From Gordonia amarae NBRC 15530 (GTDB lineage Bacteria > Actinomycetota > Actinomycetes > Mycobacteriales > Mycobacteriaceae), in assembly GCF_000241345.1 (NCBI RefSeq), contig NZ_BAED01000012.1, positions 16,795-80,794 of the forward strand: a DNA stretch of 64,000 nt. The letters run 5' to 3'. Each line of letters begins with the position of its first letter. Positions within the stretch are counted from its first letter, which is position 1. The notes under the pieces are model-generated. The model saw only the letters and a list, made by a program, of their open reading frames with translations. It did not search any database and had not been told where the DNA came from. Shown here piece after piece: positions 1-8,816 of this stretch. The translations under genes and the position numbers were made by a program.

Positions 1-215
1 CGCCGGTGGTGTCGTCGATCTCGATGAACTATCCGCCGTTCCTGCTCAACCCTGTGTCGGCGGCCACGGCCTCGCCCAACCAGATCGTCTACCAGAACAA
101 CGACGTGAAGGCGCGTGCCAAGACCGGTGTCAACCGCATGGACGAGACCACCCGCAAGCACAACAAGGGCAACCCGCTGGCGAACCTGCTCGTCCCGTTC
201 GGGGCCGCGGGATGA
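1..215 (+). CDS. MceD-like protein, C-terminal end (partial)
   Basis: The reading frame is open from base 3 and ends at a TGA at 213-215, so only about 70 C-terminal residues are present. The tail has NYPPFLLNP and a basic C-terminus, as in Mce-family proteins. The assignment rests mainly on position. The next two genes are the lipoprotein MceE and MceF of the usual mceABCDEF order, so this should be MceD, a periplasmic MlaD-domain subunit of a lipid-import complex. The stop overlaps the next ATG (ATGA), which indicates translational coupling. The MlaD domain itself lies outside the window. Confidence 0.75.
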   Translation, partial: PVVSSISMNYPPFLLNPVSAATASPNQIVYQNNDVKARAKTGVNRMDETTRKHNKGNPLANLLVPFGAAG

Positions 216-1576
216 ACAGAAGTGGGATGAGGGCCCGGATGATGAGCGCTCGTAGACGGCCGGCCGTCGCCGCCGCGGCGCTGGCGATGACGCTGACCGT
301 CGCCGGCTGCACCTTCGACGGCGTCAACTCGCTGCCGGTGCCTGGCGCCCAGGGCACCGACGACGGCGCGTACACCATCAGCGCCGTCGTGCCGTCGGCG
401 GCGGGCCTGGTCAACAACGCCCCCGTGCATCTGGACGACTCCACGGTCGGCAGTGTCGGGGAGATGACCGTCGCCGACGACTGGAACGCCAAGCTGACGA
501 TCCGGCTGAACAAGGGGGTGCGGGTGCCCCGGGGATCGCACGTGATGGTCGCGATGACCAGCGTGCTCGGGTCCTCGCACCTGGAGATTGTGCAGCCCGA
601 CAGGCCCGAGGGCGGCTACCTGAAGGCTGGCGACCAGATCCCGCTCACCAAGTGCCCCGAGCAGTCCAACATCATCACCGACCTGTCGGTGCCGCAGGTG
701 CCCGACATCAACGTCGCGCAGCAGGTGGCGCGCTGCACCTTCCCGTCGACCGAGCAGGTGCTCAGTTCGCTGTCGGTGGTGCTCAACGGCGGCGGGCTCA
801 GCCAGCTCGGCGACATCGTGCACGAGATGAGCGACATGCTCGGCGACCGCGGGGACGCGCTGAGCAAACTGATCCCGCGGCTGGACACGCTGGTGGGTGA
901 GCTGAACGGGCAGCGCGACAACATCATCGCCGCCACCGAGGGCCTCGACCGGCTGGCGTCGGCGGTCAACGATCAGCTGCCCACCCTGCGCACGGCGCTG
1001 ACCGACAGCCCGCAGATCCTCAAGCTGCTCACCGATCAGCGCAAGAACTTCACCGACACGCTCGGCTCGATGGCGACGCTGTCGGAGACGGCCAACAAGG
1101 TGCTCAAGGCCAACAGCGACGACATCAAGACGATCGTCGCCAACCTCGAACCGGCCATCGACCAATTGCAGCAGACCGGTCCGGCGCTCACCCAGTCGCT
1201 GAACATCCTGCTGACCTTCCCATTCTACGAGCCGACGATCCCGACGATCATCAAGGGCGACTACGTCAACTCCGACCTCGTCCTCGACCTGACCCCGTCG
1301 CGGCTGAACAAGTCGATGTTCGCGACCGCCCGGTTCATCGGGCCCGAAGGTGTGGTGGGCAAGCCCGCTTCCGGTGCCAAGCGTGGTCTCAACCCGTTCA
1401 CCGCGCCGCTGGACAACGGTGCGGTCCCCGACTCCCGCAGTTCGACGGGCAAGTCCGGTGCGCGCAAGAGCACCGAACGGCCGGCCGCCCAGAAGCCAGG
1501 CACCCAGAAGTCGGGCACCCACAAGCCGACACCGCGCAAGACCGCCACGACCACGCCGCAGGGAGGTGACCGCTGA
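212..1576 (+). CDS. MceE-like lipoprotein (LprK family)
   Basis: A 454-aa Mce-family lipoprotein that forms part of the periplasmic channel of a lipid importer. The N-terminus is basic (residues 12-16), followed by a hydrophobic stretch and the lipobox VAGC with acylated Cys33, so it should be membrane anchored. An MlaD/Mce domain follows at about 50-130, then a long helical region (about 180-370). The C-terminal tail (about 395-454) is rich in Lys, Ser, Thr and Pro and looks disordered. Only the E position in mce operons normally has a lipobox, which fixes its identity. It overlaps mceD by ATGA. Its own stop overlaps the next ATG by one base, with GGGAGGTG just upstream of that start. Confidence 0.93.
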   Translation: MNRSGMRARMMSARRRPAVAAAALAMTLTVAGCTFDGVNSLPVPGAQGTDDGAYTISAVVPSAAGLVNNAPVHLDDSTVGSVGEMTVADDWNAKLTIRLNKGVRVPRGSHVMVAMTSVLGSSHLEIVQPDRPEGGYLKAGDQIPLTKCPEQSNIITDLSVPQVPDINVAQQVARCTFPSTEQVLSSLSVVLNGGGLSQLGDIVHEMSDMLGDRGDALSKLIPRLDTLVGELNGQRDNIIAATEGLDRLASAVNDQLPTLRTALTDSPQILKLLTDQRKNFTDTLGSMATLSETANKVLKANSDDIKTIVANLEPAIDQLQQTGPALTQSLNILLTFPFYEPTIPTIIKGDYVNSDLVLDLTPSRLNKSMFATARFIGPEGVVGKPASGAKRGLNPFTAPLDNGAVPDSRSSTGKSGARKSTERPAAQKPGTQKSGTHKPTPRKTATTTPQGGDR

Positions 1577-3060
1577 TGAGGATCACAAAGTTCGTCCGTA
1601 CCCAGCTGATCATCTTCGGCATCGTCACCGTGATCGCGGTGATCGCGATGGCGGTGTACTACATCCGCATCCCGTCGATGTTCGGGGTCGGCAGCTACAA
1701 GGTCACCCTCAATCTGCCCAGCACGGGCGGGCTGTACCAGAACGCCAACGTCGCCTACCGCGGCGTGAATGTCGGCAAGGTGACGTCGGTGCGGCTCACC
1801 GACGAGGGGGTCGCCGCGACGCTGGTCATCGACAACGACACCAAGATCCCGGCGTCGATGCCCGCCGCGGTGCGCAGTGTGTCGGCGATCGGCGAACAGT
1901 ACGTCGAGTTCGCACCGGTCAAGGATCAGTCCGGCAACCGCGACAACGTCCCGGATACCGGCACCGACGGCACCGGCGCGGACACCGGTTCACGTGGGAC
2001 ACTCCGCGACGGCTCGGTGGTGACCAGCGCGAACGTGCCGGTGGAGATCGCATCCATGCTCGATCAGGCAGACTCGCTGCTCGACAACATCGGCAGTGCC
2101 GACCTGCGCAGCCTGATCGATGAGGCGTTCACCGCATTCAACGGCACCGGCGAACAACTGCAGCGCCTGCTCGACTCGATGGCACTGTTCGTGAACGAGG
2201 CCGACAAGAACTCGCAGCCGATCGTCGACCTCATCGACCAGACCGGTCCGCTGCTGTCGACCCAGTCCCGCACCACCGGCCAGATCCGGGCGTGGACCCG
2301 CAACGTCACCAAGGTCACCGACCAGTTGCGGGCGAGCAAACCGGAGATCACCGACATCCTGCGGCACGGCCCCGGGGTGGCCGACCAGAGCCAGAAGCTG
2401 TTCGGCTCGCTCGACCAGTCGTATCCGCTACTGGTGTCCAACCTCGGCGTGATCGCCCGCACCCAGGCGGTGTACCTGCCCAACATGCGGCAGATCGTGA
2501 CGATCTACCCGCGCCTCATCGGCTCGCTGGTCACCGCCCTGAACACCGGTTCGGTCCGGTACGGCGCCAACGTGACGTTCGCCCTCGGCATCAACGACCG
2601 CGCCCCGTGCAGCATCGGTTACCTGCCGAAGGACGAGTGGCGCTGGCCGTCCGAACAGAACGCGCGGGAACTGCCGTCGGGCATGCTGTGCCGGGTGCCG
2701 CAGAACGCCAACATCGCCGTGCGCGGTGCACGCAACTATCCTTGCGTCGAGTTCCCCGGCCGGCGTGCCCCCACCCCGGCCGAATGTAAAACCGGGTACA
2801 AACCCGATCCCGGCACCAACGATGCGTTCCGGACCAGCGACATCAAGATCGGCCCGGCGTCGGTGCAGGGCGAGATCGTGCCGGGCACACCGTCGACCAA
2901 GACCGATGAACCGTCGGTGTACAGCACCGCCTACGATCCGGTATCGGGGGATTTCATCGGCCCGGACGGTAAGACGTACAACGCGGGAACCGGGCAGAAG
3001 AAGCCAGGAGGAAGTGCCACTACATGGCAGAGCCTGATCAGCCGGACAGTGAATCCGTGA
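1576..3060 (+). CDS. MceF-like protein
   Basis: A 494-aa Mce-family protein, the last of the six MlaD-domain subunits of the transporter. One N-terminal membrane segment (about 8-31) anchors it. The MlaD domain follows (about 38-125) with the family pattern GLYQNANVAYRGVNVGKV. A helical region extends to about 330. The C-terminal third holds several cysteines (in APCSIGYL, LCRVP, YPCVEF and AECK), a usual MceF trait. The last 37 bases overlap the next gene. This operon tail does not show which mce locus (1 to 4 type) it is, so no number is given. Confidence 0.93.
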   Translation: MRITKFVRTQLIIFGIVTVIAVIAMAVYYIRIPSMFGVGSYKVTLNLPSTGGLYQNANVAYRGVNVGKVTSVRLTDEGVAATLVIDNDTKIPASMPAAVRSVSAIGEQYVEFAPVKDQSGNRDNVPDTGTDGTGADTGSRGTLRDGSVVTSANVPVEIASMLDQADSLLDNIGSADLRSLIDEAFTAFNGTGEQLQRLLDSMALFVNEADKNSQPIVDLIDQTGPLLSTQSRTTGQIRAWTRNVTKVTDQLRASKPEITDILRHGPGVADQSQKLFGSLDQSYPLLVSNLGVIARTQAVYLPNMRQIVTIYPRLIGSLVTALNTGSVRYGANVTFALGINDRAPCSIGYLPKDEWRWPSEQNARELPSGMLCRVPQNANIAVRGARNYPCVEFPGRRAPTPAECKTGYKPDPGTNDAFRTSDIKIGPASVQGEIVPGTPSTKTDEPSVYSTAYDPVSGDFIGPDGKTYNAGTGQKKPGGSATTWQSLISRTVNP

Positions 3061-3896
3061 CGCCGGGACCGGCCGCGCCGGTGCGGCCGGTGCTCAGCGC
3101 ACCGCTGCGGCGGGGCGCCAGGAAACCGCCGCCGGCGAAGGCACCTGACAAGGCGGGTGTTCCCGGCGCGGGCGACGACGAGGCCACGACCGTCGCCGCC
3201 GAGACCCCTGACAGGGATGTTTCTGAGAAGGAGGTGTCCGAGCAGGACTCTGCCGAACCGGAGACAGACGATCAGGAGTCCGGACCGGAACCTTCTCAGC
3301 TTGAGAGTTCGCTCGGCTACCGGGACCGCCGCCGGCCCCGGTCCCGGACCGCGGCGACGACCAAGGGCTCCGGAAAGGACCCCGGGGTCGCCTACAGCGG
3401 CAAGTCCGTCGCGCCGGTCCGTGCGATCGCCGTGGGCCTGAGCGTCGTGGTGATCATCGCGTGCGCGATCGTCGCGGTGGTGGCGGCCCTCGGCATCGAA
3501 CGGCAGAACGACAGGGACGAGCTGCGCGCCGAGTATTCGGACTTTGCCTCGCAGGTCATCGTCAACCTCACCAGCTTCAACCCGAAGAACACCGACAACG
3601 CGCTCAAGACGCTGGAGAAGCAGACCAGCGGCCGGGCCAAGACACAGATCTCCGACTCGATCCAGCAGGTGACCAGTCTGGTCAAGTCCACCAATGTGGA
3701 GACCAAGACCACCGTGCTGTCGTCGGCGGTCACCAAGGCCACCGACGACGAGGGTTCGGTGATCATGGTGTATGGCTGGGAGCAGCGGTCCCTCGACGGC
3801 AAGGCCGCCCCCGAGTATCAGACGTTCCGTTGGCGCGTCGACATGACCCGGATCAACGGCGAACTCAAGATGACCAACTTCGAGTGGGTGACCTAG
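3024..3896 (+). CDS. Mce-associated membrane protein (first)
   Basis: A 290-aa Mas-type protein. The first ~130 residues are acidic, Pro/Ser-rich and probably disordered in the cytoplasm. One membrane helix follows at about 133-155, and a SnoaL-like extracytoplasmic domain makes up the rest. Such proteins lie directly after mceF in actinobacterial operons and are thought to stabilise the Mce complex. The ATG at 3024 is chosen because AGGAGGAA lies about 10 bases upstream. The start lies inside the end of mceF, so the genes are coupled. The exact role is not known from sequence. Confidence 0.87.
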   Translation: MAEPDQPDSESVTPGPAAPVRPVLSAPLRRGARKPPPAKAPDKAGVPGAGDDEATTVAAETPDRDVSEKEVSEQDSAEPETDDQESGPEPSQLESSLGYRDRRRPRSRTAATTKGSGKDPGVAYSGKSVAPVRAIAVGLSVVVIIACAIVAVVAALGIERQNDRDELRAEYSDFASQVIVNLTSFNPKNTDNALKTLEKQTSGRAKTQISDSIQQVTSLVKSTNVETKTTVLSSAVTKATDDEGSVIMVYGWEQRSLDGKAAPEYQTFRWRVDMTRINGELKMTNFEWVT

Positions 3897-3898
3897 GC

Positions 3899-4612
3899 AT
3901 GCCGGGCGAACAGAATCTGGCCGGCCGGCTCGGCGTCGACACCAAGGCCGGGCGGATCACCGCCGCCGTGCTGGCGGTGCTGCTGGTGGCGTCGGCGGTC
4001 TCGGCGATCGTGCTCGGGGTGCGCTATCTGGGTGTGCGTGCCGACGAGAAGGCCCGCGATTCGGCGCTGTCCGCGGCCCGCGACTATGTCACGACGATGT
4101 TCGGTTACACCCCGAAAGACGTTGCCGCACATGTGGAACGGTCCAAGAAGGCGGTGACCGGGGACGCGAAGGCGCAGTACGACAAGATCATCGCCGACAC
4201 CGACCTGGTGGCCGAGGTGGGTAAGCAGAAGATCGTCTCCGAGGTGATCATCCAGGATGCGGGCGTGGTCACCAGCACCCGCGACAGCGCCACCGTGCTG
4301 CTGTTCATCAACCAGTCGGTCACCCGCGGCGGCAACGAGCTGGTGCAGATCAATCCGAGCCGACTCACGTACTCGATGACCAAGGACGACGGCCGGTGGC
4401 TGATCAACGGGATCGATGTCATCACCGATGACTCGTTCCGCGGCAAGGTGGAGGTCACCACGTCGGTGCCGTCCGGGGCCACGCCGATTCCTGGCCTGAG
4501 CCCGACGCCCACCCCGGGCAGCACCACCCCGACCCAGCCGGCCGCGACCCAGCCGGTGGCACCTACCCCGCCGGCGACGCCGACGGGCGAGATCCCGGTC
4601 CCCACGCCGTAG
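3899..4612 (+). CDS. Mce-associated membrane protein (second)
   Basis: A 237-aa protein of the same Mas class. It has a short cytoplasmic N-terminus, one membrane helix (about 20-42), and an extracytoplasmic SnoaL-like domain (about 45-195). The Pro/Thr-rich tail may cross the cell wall. The open frame runs further upstream, but the ATG at 3899 follows the previous stop (3894-3896) by two bases and fits the size of homologues. It closes the mce operon. The next gene starts on the last base of this stop, so the TetR gene may be cotranscribed. Confidence 0.86.
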   Translation: MPGEQNLAGRLGVDTKAGRITAAVLAVLLVASAVSAIVLGVRYLGVRADEKARDSALSAARDYVTTMFGYTPKDVAAHVERSKKAVTGDAKAQYDKIIADTDLVAEVGKQKIVSEVIIQDAGVVTSTRDSATVLLFINQSVTRGGNELVQINPSRLTYSMTKDDGRWLINGIDVITDDSFRGKVEVTTSVPSGATPIPGLSPTPTPGSTTPTQPAATQPVAPTPPATPTGEIPVPTP

Positions 4613-5301
4613 TGAGTGGTCGCACGGTGGGTTCCGGCCGCACTACGATGGGCCGGGTGCCACCCCGCCAACGATTGACACCCGCCGAGCGGCGCTCGGA
4701 ACTGCTCGACGTCGGTGTGCGCGTCTTCGGCGAACGGCCGTTCGAGGAGACCTCGATGGAGGACATCGCCGCCGCGGCGGGGGTGTCGCGGCGGCTGCTG
4801 TATCACTACTTTCCCACCCGGGCAGAGTATTTCGGGGCGATCTGGCAGCGGGTGCATGTCGAGCTGCGGCAGGCGGTGATCGCCGCGGACGCCCCGACGG
4901 TACGGGAACGCGTGGAGGTGGCCCTCGCCGCCTACCTCGACTTCTATCAGAGGCATCTGCCGCTGGTGCTGATCTCGAGCCGCAGTTCGATCTCCGCGGA
5001 CCCGGCGGTGCGCGGCCCGGTCACCCAGAACTTTGAGGCATTGTGCGCCGGGTTCCTCGACGCCGCCGGGGTCGACGGACCTGAGCGCGCGGTCGCCGAG
5101 GTGGGATTCGCCGGCTGGATCACCTACGTCCGCGAGGCGGCGCTGGCCGCACTGGTCGACGAGCGGATCACCCTGGCGGTCTGCCACGACATGTGCATGC
5201 ACGTGCTCGACGCCGCGGTGGGCCCACGGGTGGACCTGCGGGTGCCGCCACGTGCCCCGGTCTCTCAGGCAACCGCCTCCACCGGCGAGGAGAGCGTGTA
5301 G
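4612..5301 (+). CDS. TetR/AcrR family transcriptional regulator
   Basis: A 229-aa regulator with an N-terminal TetR helix-turn-helix (about 25-72), including SMEDIAAAAGVSRRLLYHYF, and an all-helical ligand-binding domain. The GTG at 4612 shares a base with the stop of the last mce gene. An ATG at 4648 or a GTG at 4657, closer to the conserved part, could be the true start. It is placed to control the mce operon or the convergent acyltransferase gene, but no operator was recognised. Its 3' end overlaps the convergent gene by 37 bases. Confidence 0.88.
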   Translation: MSGRTVGSGRTTMGRVPPRQRLTPAERRSELLDVGVRVFGERPFEETSMEDIAAAAGVSRRLLYHYFPTRAEYFGAIWQRVHVELRQAVIAADAPTVRERVEVALAAYLDFYQRHLPLVLISSRSSISADPAVRGPVTQNFEALCAGFLDAAGVDGPERAVAEVGFAGWITYVREAALAALVDERITLAVCHDMCMHVLDAAVGPRVDLRVPPRAPVSQATASTGEESV

Positions 5302-6740
5302 TCGCCGTCTCGTGCGACGGACCGGATCACCGTGCACAGGTGCGCGAAGTACCGCAGCACCTGATGCTGGGCGTACGGCGTTCCCGGGGTCTGGCTGCCG
5401 AGGTACAGCCGCCGGTGGTCGCGGTTGATCCACAGCGAGGCGTTGGCGGTGCGGCCCTCTCCGGTGAAGATGATGCCGCGCTCGTAGGGATCGCTCCCGG
5501 CCGCGGGGAACCTGCGGAAGTCGATGTACGAGAGCAGATTCGGTGTCGAGGCGAGAGCCGCGGGTGACGCTCCGGCGGCGACGAGCGCACCGAGCGCCGC
5601 CTGGACCGGTACCGCGGCAAGCAGTTTGGCCTGCTGGTAGCCGGCGTCGGCGGCACCGAGCAGCTCGGTGAACGTCCGGGTGCCGGCGATCGCGAACGCG
5701 ACCGGGGCGAATGAGCCGAACCAGCCCTGGGCGGAGGCGAATTGCGGTGCGGCCATTCGGGTGTTGAACACGGTCATCCCGTAATAGTCTGTCCGGCCGG
5801 CCAGTTCGGCGTCGGTGGCCGCCAGGGCCGCGTAGATGCCGGTGAGGAAGCGTGATCCCGCGTCCCGGCAGGCCGACTCGAATCTGTCGACGTCGTCGCC
5901 GGTGAGGATGGTGATCTCGACGGGGGTGACGGGTGCGGTCTCGCCGGGCGCCAGGCCGAGGTCGAGTGAAAAGCCGGGCAGCTCGAGGTTGTTGCGGGCG
6001 AAGATCTCCGTCCATGTGGCAAGCTCGTCCGAGCCTGACAGGTGGTGGTCCACGAGCGCCGACTCGGCACGTGCGTAGTCGAGGTAACCCTGTGTGTCAC
6101 CGCAGGTTTCGGCAGCGGGTAGCGCCCCGGTGCGAGGTGCGTCGCCGCTGCTCTTGGCGGGATCGCCGAGTGCGGTGTAGATGTCGATGATCTCGGTCAG
6201 GGCCAGCGCCTGCGAGGCGCCGTCGGACAGAGCGTGGTCGCAGCCGAAGAACACGGTGAAGCTGCCGGGTCTGCGGATGGCGCCGAACGCGAAGCCCGGA
6301 AACGAGGTGCTGATGGCCTCGGCGCCGAACCGGTCGGCGATATGCCGCTGGAACTGCTCGTCGGTGGCCACCGGCCCGGCATCGTGGGCGGTGAACGACA
6401 CGTCGACGGCATCGACGACGCGTGCGGCGACCCGCGGTCCGTCGGTCTCGAACCAGGTGCGCAGAGCGGAGTGCCCGCGGACGAAGGAGTTGAGCGCCTG
6501 CGTCATCCGGCCCTCGTCGAGGTCGCCGTCGATCTCGGTGCCCGAACCCAGGTAGGCGCGGTGCGGTGCGCCGCGGTCGCGGGCGGCTGCGCAGCCCCGG
6601 ACGTGGTTCTCCACCAGGAAGGTCAGCGGACCGGTGTGGGTGGGGGCATCTCCGGCCGCGGCGGTGGTGGCGGCGGTCGGCAGCCAGCTCACGGCGTGAC
6701 CCGGGGCGGGGGTGAACGAGCCCATGGCGGTGATTCTCAT
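5265..6740 (-). CDS. PapA-type acyltransferase (condensation-domain fold)
   Basis: A 491-aa member of the PapA/condensation-domain acyltransferases, which esterify glycolipid or polyketide alcohols using acyl-CoA or carrier-bound acyl groups. The catalytic motif appears as DHALSDG at about residue 168, with the general-base His and the structural DG intact. The family's usual length is 420-500 aa. The start ATG has AGGAG about 12 bases upstream. It lies 45 bp downstream of a second PapA-like gene on the same strand, so the two are likely one operon. Beside three glycosyltransferases and an exporter, it probably acylates a sugar lipid. Donor and acceptor cannot be read from sequence. Confidence 0.85.
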   Translation of the reverse strand: MRITAMGSFTPAPGHAVSWLPTAATTAAAGDAPTHTGPLTFLVENHVRGCAAARDRGAPHRAYLGSGTEIDGDLDEGRMTQALNSFVRGHSALRTWFETDGPRVAARVVDAVDVSFTAHDAGPVATDEQFQRHIADRFGAEAISTSFPGFAFGAIRRPGSFTVFFGCDHALSDGASQALALTEIIDIYTALGDPAKSSGDAPRTGALPAAETCGDTQGYLDYARAESALVDHHLSGSDELATWTEIFARNNLELPGFSLDLGLAPGETAPVTPVEITILTGDDVDRFESACRDAGSRFLTGIYAALAATDAELAGRTDYYGMTVFNTRMAAPQFASAQGWFGSFAPVAFAIAGTRTFTELLGAADAGYQQAKLLAAVPVQAALGALVAAGASPAALASTPNLLSYIDFRRFPAAGSDPYERGIIFTGEGRTANASLWINRDHRRLYLGSQTPGTPYAQHQVLRYFAHLCTVIRSVARDGDYTLSSPVEAVA

Positions 6741-6785
6741 GTGAGGTTCTCTCCTAGAAACTGGAGCGGGGGAACTGGATCGGGG

Positions 6786-8249
6786 TCAGGCGGGCAGCTG
6801 GGCGGCGACGACGCCCTCGAGCGGGGCGTCCACTCCCTCGGTGCCGACCCGGGACAGGATCTCCACGGCGGTGTCGACGAAGTCGCGGACCGCGGCCGCG
6901 GCGGCGGCGGTGCCGGGGTGCCGGGTCGAGACGGTGATGCCGTCCGGGGTGCGGGCCACCCACAGGTACACCTCGCGGTCGGATTCGGTACGGCCGCGCA
7001 GGGTTTGGGCTTTGAGCCGGGCCCAGTCGGCGGCGCCGGGCACGTACCGGACGTCGAGGTAGGAGATGACGAACTCGGGGATGGCCTCGCAGCCGGTGAG
7101 CTGGGCGATCCGGGGATACGGATAACGGGAGACGGCCTTGGCGGCGCCGATCGCTCCGGTGGTCAGGTCCATTGCGCGGCGGAAGCTTTCGGCCGCACGC
7201 ACATCGACGTCGAGGGGGCCGAGCCCGACGAACCAGCCGATCGCATCGACGTACCGGGGTTCGAACCGGGTGTGCATCGGCATCGCCGCCCGCATCCGCG
7301 GTTCGCCGGTGACGGCGCGGTGGGCGAGGGCCAGGGCGGTGAACACGGTCGTCTGCATGGAATGGCCGGCCTCTCGGCAGATCCGGTTCACCTCGTCGGC
7401 CTCGCGCGCCGACAGGACGAACTCGGAACCGCCGCAGCTGCCCGGCGCGTCGTGGGAGGTGACGGGCTGCGCCGAGGTCAGGCCGGAGTCGGGGAACCGC
7501 CAGCCCGAGGCCGCCAGGAAGGTGCGCCAGTGGGTGACCGCGGGGTGCACGGGGGTGAGCTCCGCCCCCGCCTTCCGGTCGTGGATGCCGTAGTCGAGGT
7601 GGCTTCCGGCGCAGGAGGACCGGGGCTGCGTTCCGTCGACCTCGGCGAGGTAGAACGCGCGCAACTCGCCTATGGCCACCAGCAATGAGTAGGCGTCGAC
7701 GACGCAGTGATCGGCGGCCAGCACCGCGACGAAACGCTCCTGCCCACCGGAATCGGGGTCGAGGTCGGTGATGGTGACGGCACGGTGATGCGGCCAGGTC
7801 AGTGGCGACAGCTCCGCGTCGAAGGTGCTGGTCAGGTGCGCGGTGATCGCGTCGCCGGTCATCGCGCCGGTGACGCGGCCGTGGATGCCGATCGCGCCGG
7901 CGGGGTGCGTGTAGCGCCGGGTGATGCCGTCGGGCCGGCAGCCGACGGCCCGGTCACCGGGGAAATACTCGAGTGAGACGGTGCTGCGCAGCACTTCGTG
8001 ATGCGCGGTCCACAGATACAGGGCGGTTTCGAAGGCGGCGCCGTCGAACGGACGGTCGATCTCGAATACCGCGCCGAGCCAGGAGTTACCGGCCTGGTAC
8101 TCGGCGCTCCGCCGCAGGTGCATCTCATGGTCGAAGGTGGCCGGACGCAGGTCGACGACCCATTCGGATTCCGGCGCGACGGTATACGGCGCCCATTCGG
8201 TGACGGTCCCGGCGGGCAGCCGGTAGTCCGATAGCTCGGTGAATTTCAT
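6786..8249 (-). CDS. PapA-like acyltransferase with altered HxxxD(G) motif
   Basis: A 487-aa condensation-fold protein resembling the downstream PapA. The active-site segment reads ADHCVVDAY at about residue 180. The His and Asp are kept, but the usual Gly after Asp is Ala. HHEVLR near residue 85 and a DFR-like region in the second half fit the fold. It is the first gene of a two-gene minus-strand operon. It faces the ABC exporter genes across a ~570-bp divergent region, which suggests shared control. It probably transfers an acyl group to a surface glycolipid, and the altered motif leaves activity to be shown. Confidence 0.8.
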   Translation of the reverse strand: MKFTELSDYRLPAGTVTEWAPYTVAPESEWVVDLRPATFDHEMHLRRSAEYQAGNSWLGAVFEIDRPFDGAAFETALYLWTAHHEVLRSTVSLEYFPGDRAVGCRPDGITRRYTHPAGAIGIHGRVTGAMTGDAITAHLTSTFDAELSPLTWPHHRAVTITDLDPDSGGQERFVAVLAADHCVVDAYSLLVAIGELRAFYLAEVDGTQPRSSCAGSHLDYGIHDRKAGAELTPVHPAVTHWRTFLAASGWRFPDSGLTSAQPVTSHDAPGSCGGSEFVLSAREADEVNRICREAGHSMQTTVFTALALAHRAVTGEPRMRAAMPMHTRFEPRYVDAIGWFVGLGPLDVDVRAAESFRRAMDLTTGAIGAAKAVSRYPYPRIAQLTGCEAIPEFVISYLDVRYVPGAADWARLKAQTLRGRTESDREVYLWVARTPDGITVSTRHPGTAAAAAAVRDFVDTAVEILSRVGTEGVDAPLEGVVAAQLPA

Positions 8250-8816
8250 TGCTGTGGCGATACTTTCCGGTCAGGTAGAGCACAGGTAAGGCATTTGCGG
8301 AGCCGAGTGATGTCAGCCGTGACGCCATCGGTGAATGGCGCCGCTGCGCTGATAGGAGTTGCCTGGGGCGGGCGCGTCGGCGCACCTGCGAGACCCTGTG
8401 TCGGGGTGCCGGGAAGATCCGCGAGAAATAGTAAGCAGAGATAACCGTGTGATACCAGCGTTACCCGACCGTGTTGTTCATCACGTTGACGGATTTCCGG
8501 TGTGAACCGGAACTGGGGAATCAGGGCCGGCGGGGCCGGATTTCGTGTTACGGCCAGGTTAGCCGGATGGAAGAGGTTGTTAACCCTCGCAGGTGAGGTG
8601 GTGTGAGCGGGTGTAGCCCGTTCGGTTGACAGAATCTTTCCAAACGGGGCCTGAAGACCTCGGAGACAGGACCAAGGACCCTTGCTCAGGTGAAATCACG
8701 CCTTGCGGATCTCGAAGATTCTGCCTACGTTGGTCACCGTGTCGGGGGACGTGGTGGTCCTGTAACTGTGGTACGTCATTACCAAAATGATGACGTACCC
8801 CGATGAAGGGGAAATC
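8250..8816. promoter_or_regulatory. Divergent intergenic region of the glycolipid locus
   Basis: A 567-bp region between the PapA-like operon (minus) and the ABC exporter operon (plus), with no convincing gene. It holds two clear inverted repeats: TTCCGGT-GTGA-ACCGGAA at 8495-8512, and the 10-bp arms at 8770-8799. A TTGACA hexamer lies at 8627-8632, but no good -10 is seen at the expected spacing. Both promoters must lie here. The regulator is unknown. Confidence 0.55.
8770..8799. promoter_or_regulatory. Inverted repeat upstream of the ABC exporter (candidate operator)
   Basis: Perfect 10-bp arms, GGTACGTCAT and ATGACGTACC, are separated by 10 bp. The element ends 17 bp before the ATG at 8817, overlapping the leader just ahead of the ribosome-binding site (GAAGGGGAA). 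There is no T run, so it is more likely a protein-binding site than a terminator. Confidence 0.55.

Noticed and set aside
89..1522. A 477-aa minus-strand open frame over mceE
   Set aside because: Antisense shadow rich in Arg, Gly and His; the plus-strand lipoprotein gene explains the region.
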